Below the pieces are notes generated by a model. It was not told the DNA's origin. It was given only the letters and a program-made list of their open reading frames with translations, and did not search any database. Shown here piece after piece: positions 5,224 through 7,020 of a stretch of 7,020 bases of DNA (position 1 is its first letter; the number at the start of each line of letters is the position of its first letter). A program made the translations under genes and the position numbers. This DNA is from CAADGU01 sp964581605 (GTDB taxonomy: Bacteria > Chloroflexota > Anaerolineae > Promineifilales > Promineifilaceae): assembly GCA_964581605.1 (NCBI GenBank), contig CAZOPF010000172.1, positions 1 to 7,020 of the forward strand, given 5' to 3'.

Positions 5224-6934
5224 ACGCCAGATACTTTTCCAACTTCTCCACCGTATTGAGCGCATTTTGCAGCAGGCCATCCACCTTCCCGCGGCCGCCG
5301 GGGGCAAAACGGCCCGCTTCGGCCTGCGCCAGGCAGATTTCCAGGTTGGCAATGGTGCGGTCACTGACGTTGTGTGCCTTGAGCAGGGCGCTACGGCCGT
5401 CGCTCGTCAATCCGCGCACGGAGGTATTCAGCTTCTCCTCCAGGTATACAATCAGGATTCGGCCAACTTCGGCAAAGGGGTCATCATGTTTGCCCGCCTG
5501 TTTCAGTGCCTTTTCCGCCTTGCGGCTGGCCTGGGAGCTACGCCGTTCATCGGCCGTTGCCGCTAAGTGCGCCTGCCGTTTTTGGTGGGCAAACTGCCCC
5601 ACAACCATGCCCAGCGGCAGCAGCCAGAGCAGCCAGAAAAAGGGCTGCTGCACCAGTTGTGTGCCCGCATCCTGCACCGAATTGATCGCTTTCATCGGCC
5701 GTAATTCACTGTTCACCACAGGTTCAGTGCCCGGCTGTTCGGGGGTGTAGGTCACGGCCGTGCCCGCCACATTCACCACCACCGGCTCACTGGTCAACGT
5801 TTCATACGTGCCCGTTTCCGGGTCAAAATAGCTGTATTCAACGGCCGGTAAGGTCAATTGGCCGCCGGTTGTGGGGGACATCAGCCGTTCGTAGGATTTG
5901 GTGCCGCGCAAACGGCCGTTCACCACTTCCGTATACGTCCCCCCATCGCTGTCAAACCCTCGCCAATTAGCATCCGCTGCCCAGGCCGGGTCGCCCATGG
6001 AACCGACATTGCCCTGCCCGCTAATTTCCACGTGCAGCGTGATCGGCTCGCCCACTTTGGTATCTTGTTTGTCTACGGCCGTGCTGAGAGCAAATTTGCC
6101 CACCGCTCCTTTGAAATTCAGGGGCGCGCCTGCCGGGAGCGGCTGCACGGCCAGCGTCACCGGCTGCGTTTGCAGGGTGGTATCCGCCTGCCACAGCCCA
6201 CCGGGAATGATCAGCTTTGTCGGCTCAATCATCACCTCACCCGCCACCGTGGGAAAGAGAATGTGGCTGACTTCGGTGACCAGATACGCACGGCCGTCTA
6301 CTTCCACGTTGTAACTTTGCTGCATCGGCTCCACATCATTCCACAGCCCGCTAAAGGAGGGGGGCTGATAGCTCACCTGGCCGGGCAGATTCACCGCCTG
6401 GTAAAAGCGGAAGGTGTACGTCACCTGTTCCCCCTGGTACGGGTCCGGGTTATCTACGGCCGCTTCCACAAATAGCTCTTGCCCGTTCAACGTAGAGGGG
6501 GCGGGCGCGGGGTCGGCCGGTTGGCCTTGGGCAGGTGCAGCCGGGGCCGAACCCTGTGTCACCTGCACCTGAATCGGCTGCGTGCTGAAGCTCTGCCCGT
6601 TGGCCGTCACGGTGATCGGCTCAATGGTCAACACGCCCGTTTGTGTGGGCTGTAATTGGAACTGGTACACGCCCTGCACGGCCGTGTCGCCGTTGATGAT
6701 GCTGATCTGCGTGGACTGGCTGCTGCCGACCACGTTAAAACCGGCCAGCGCGGGCAATTCCGGCCGGGCGTTTACGCCATTGACCACCACACTGAGAATA
6801 ATCGTCTCATCGGTCGTCACATTGTTCCTATCCACCGTCGCCGTCACCACCTCGCCAGACTGCGCCAACGCCGGCACAGCCAGCAAACCCAACGTGAATA
6901 AAGTTATGAGAATAATTGCGATTTTATGTTTCAT
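5222..6934 (-). CDS. BatD-like membrane protein (aerotolerance operon family)
   Basis: 570 residues. A signal peptide (1-24, ending in VPALA) is followed by a large extracytoplasmic region of beta-sandwich repeats with BatD traits: VTATVDRNNVTTDETIILSV at 30-49, a Pro/Ala linker at 129-146, ELFVEAAVDNPDPYQGEQVTYTFRFY at 153-178, and AVDKQDTKVGEPITLHVEISGQGNV at 286-310. One membrane helix (about 431-449) leads to a charged cytoplasmic helical tail. BatD-family proteins accompany VWA and MoxR/DUF58 genes and are linked to oxidative or envelope stress in some bacteria; their biochemistry is unknown. The start ATG has AGGTGA three bases upstream. The expected VWA partners would lie to the right, outside the window, beyond a heptamer repeat. 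Six ACGGCCGT palindromes fall in the gene, at 5393, 5754, 5912, 6075, 6290 and 6678. Confidence 0.88.
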   Translation of the reverse strand: MKHKIAIILITLFTLGLLAVPALAQSGEVVTATVDRNNVTTDETIILSVVVNGVNARPELPALAGFNVVGSSQSTQISIINGDTAVQGVYQFQLQPTQTGVLTIEPITVTANGQSFSTQPIQVQVTQGSAPAAPAQGQPADPAPAPSTLNGQELFVEAAVDNPDPYQGEQVTYTFRFYQAVNLPGQVSYQPPSFSGLWNDVEPMQQSYNVEVDGRAYLVTEVSHILFPTVAGEVMIEPTKLIIPGGLWQADTTLQTQPVTLAVQPLPAGAPLNFKGAVGKFALSTAVDKQDTKVGEPITLHVEISGQGNVGSMGDPAWAADANWRGFDSDGGTYTEVVNGRLRGTKSYERLMSPTTGGQLTLPAVEYSYFDPETGTYETLTSEPVVVNVAGTAVTYTPEQPGTEPVVNSELRPMKAINSVQDAGTQLVQQPFFWLLWLLPLGMVVGQFAHQKRQAHLAATADERRSSQASRKAEKALKQAGKHDDPFAEVGRILIVYLEEKLNTSVRGLTSDGRSALLKAHNVSDRTIANLEICLAQAEAGRFAPGGRGKVDGLLQNALNTVEKLEKYLA

Positions 6935-6948
6935 GTTTCACCTGTTGT

Positions 6949-7020
6949 CAGTAAACAGTGAGCGGTACTGCTCACTGCTCACTGCTCACTGCTCACTGCT
7001 CACTGCTCACTGCTCACTGC
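6949..7020. repeat. Heptamer tandem repeat (CTCACTG)n with adjoining hairpin
   Basis: Seven perfect copies of ctcactg span 6971-7019 and continue past the window end. Degenerate units cagtaaa, cagtgag and cggtact precede them in the same 7-bp phase from 6949. The inverted unit makes a perfect 8-bp stem: 6956-6963 (cagtgagc) pairs with 6970-6977 (gctcactg) around a 6-base loop. The array lies upstream of the batD-like gene, just before its ribosome site. Confidence 0.92.

Larger units (their letters stand above)
41..6685. repeat. Dispersed 8-bp palindrome ACGGCCGT, 18 copies
   Basis: Copies start at 41, 278, 1708, 2093, 2260, 2611, 3816, 3966, 4420, 4707, 4777, 5064, 5393, 5754, 5912, 6075, 6290 and 6678. 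The inner CGGCCG occurs about 19 further times with other flanks (for example at 775, 931, 1980, 3682, 4087, 4096, 5292 and 5551). Hand estimation from base composition gives about 0.2 expected copies of the 8-mer in this length. Flanking bases outside the 8-mer vary, so the unit is the octamer itself. Only the copy at 41 is clearly intergenic. None lies in the MNT/HEPN or DUF104/retropepsin genes. Counts were made by eye and could be off by one or two. Confidence 0.88.

Noticed and set aside
3681..5298. GCGGCCGC sites at 3681 and 5291 as a separate motif
   Set aside because: They are explained as CGGCCG cores with G/C flanks in GC-rich coding DNA; two copies do not make a separate family.
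5858..6475. Plus-strand open frames of 205 and 138 codons
   Set aside because: Both are shadows opposite the batD-like gene and show no signal peptide, domain or ribosome site.
6971..7020. CRISPR array
   Set aside because: The unit is 7 bp with no spacers; this is a simple tandem repeat.

Overview
All recognisable genes lie on the minus strand, so the biological reading direction is from right (7020) to left (1). GC content is moderate to high in the main genes and visibly lower in two short stretches. The window suggests a chromosomal segment of an uncultured Chloroflexota-like bacterium. That guess rests on three things: the BatD/BatE pair beside an OmpR-type two-component system, the DUF104-like/retropepsin-like couplet, and intergenic gaps filled with 7-bp tandem repeats. 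The phylum assignment is inference, not proof.

Layout, in transcription order. (1) 7019-6949: a heptamer tandem repeat that runs off the window. (2) 6934-5222: a BatD-like membrane protein, followed by 5183-4410, a BatE-like TPR/SH3 protein; together they form an envelope-stress or aerotolerance-type pair. (3) 4409-4193: a gap with heptamer repeats at both ends and a perfect 22-bp inverted repeat in the middle, probably a terminator. (4) 4192-3497: an OmpR-family response regulator, and 2846-1467: its presumed histidine kinase. These are separated by an overlapping two-gene couplet, 3443-3228 (DUF104/AF2212-like small protein) and 3241-2852 (retropepsin-like aspartic protease). (5) 1427-1059 and 1075-660: an MNT nucleotidyltransferase/HEPN toxin-antitoxin-type pair; the HEPN gene is broken by a one-base frameshift. 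(6) 649-128: a SmpA/OmlA (BamE)-like membrane protein gene interrupted by an in-frame TAG. (7) 79-46: another heptamer array at the left end.

Two genome-scale signatures stand out. The 8-bp palindrome ACGGCCGT occurs 18 times by hand count, where base composition predicts well under one. It behaves like a highly iterated palindrome (compare HIP1 of cyanobacteria), and within genes it is read mostly as Thr-Ala-Val or as x-Gly-Arg. It is dense in the BatD, BatE, regulator and kinase genes and absent from the MNT/HEPN and DUF104/retropepsin couplets, so it marks those two as probable later arrivals. Second, nearly every intergenic gap carries 7-bp periodic tandem repeats, and these supply the stop codons of batD-like and batE-like.

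The best candidates for something undescribed are the ACGGCCGT palindrome system, and the DUF104-like/retropepsin couplet lodged between a response regulator and its kinase.
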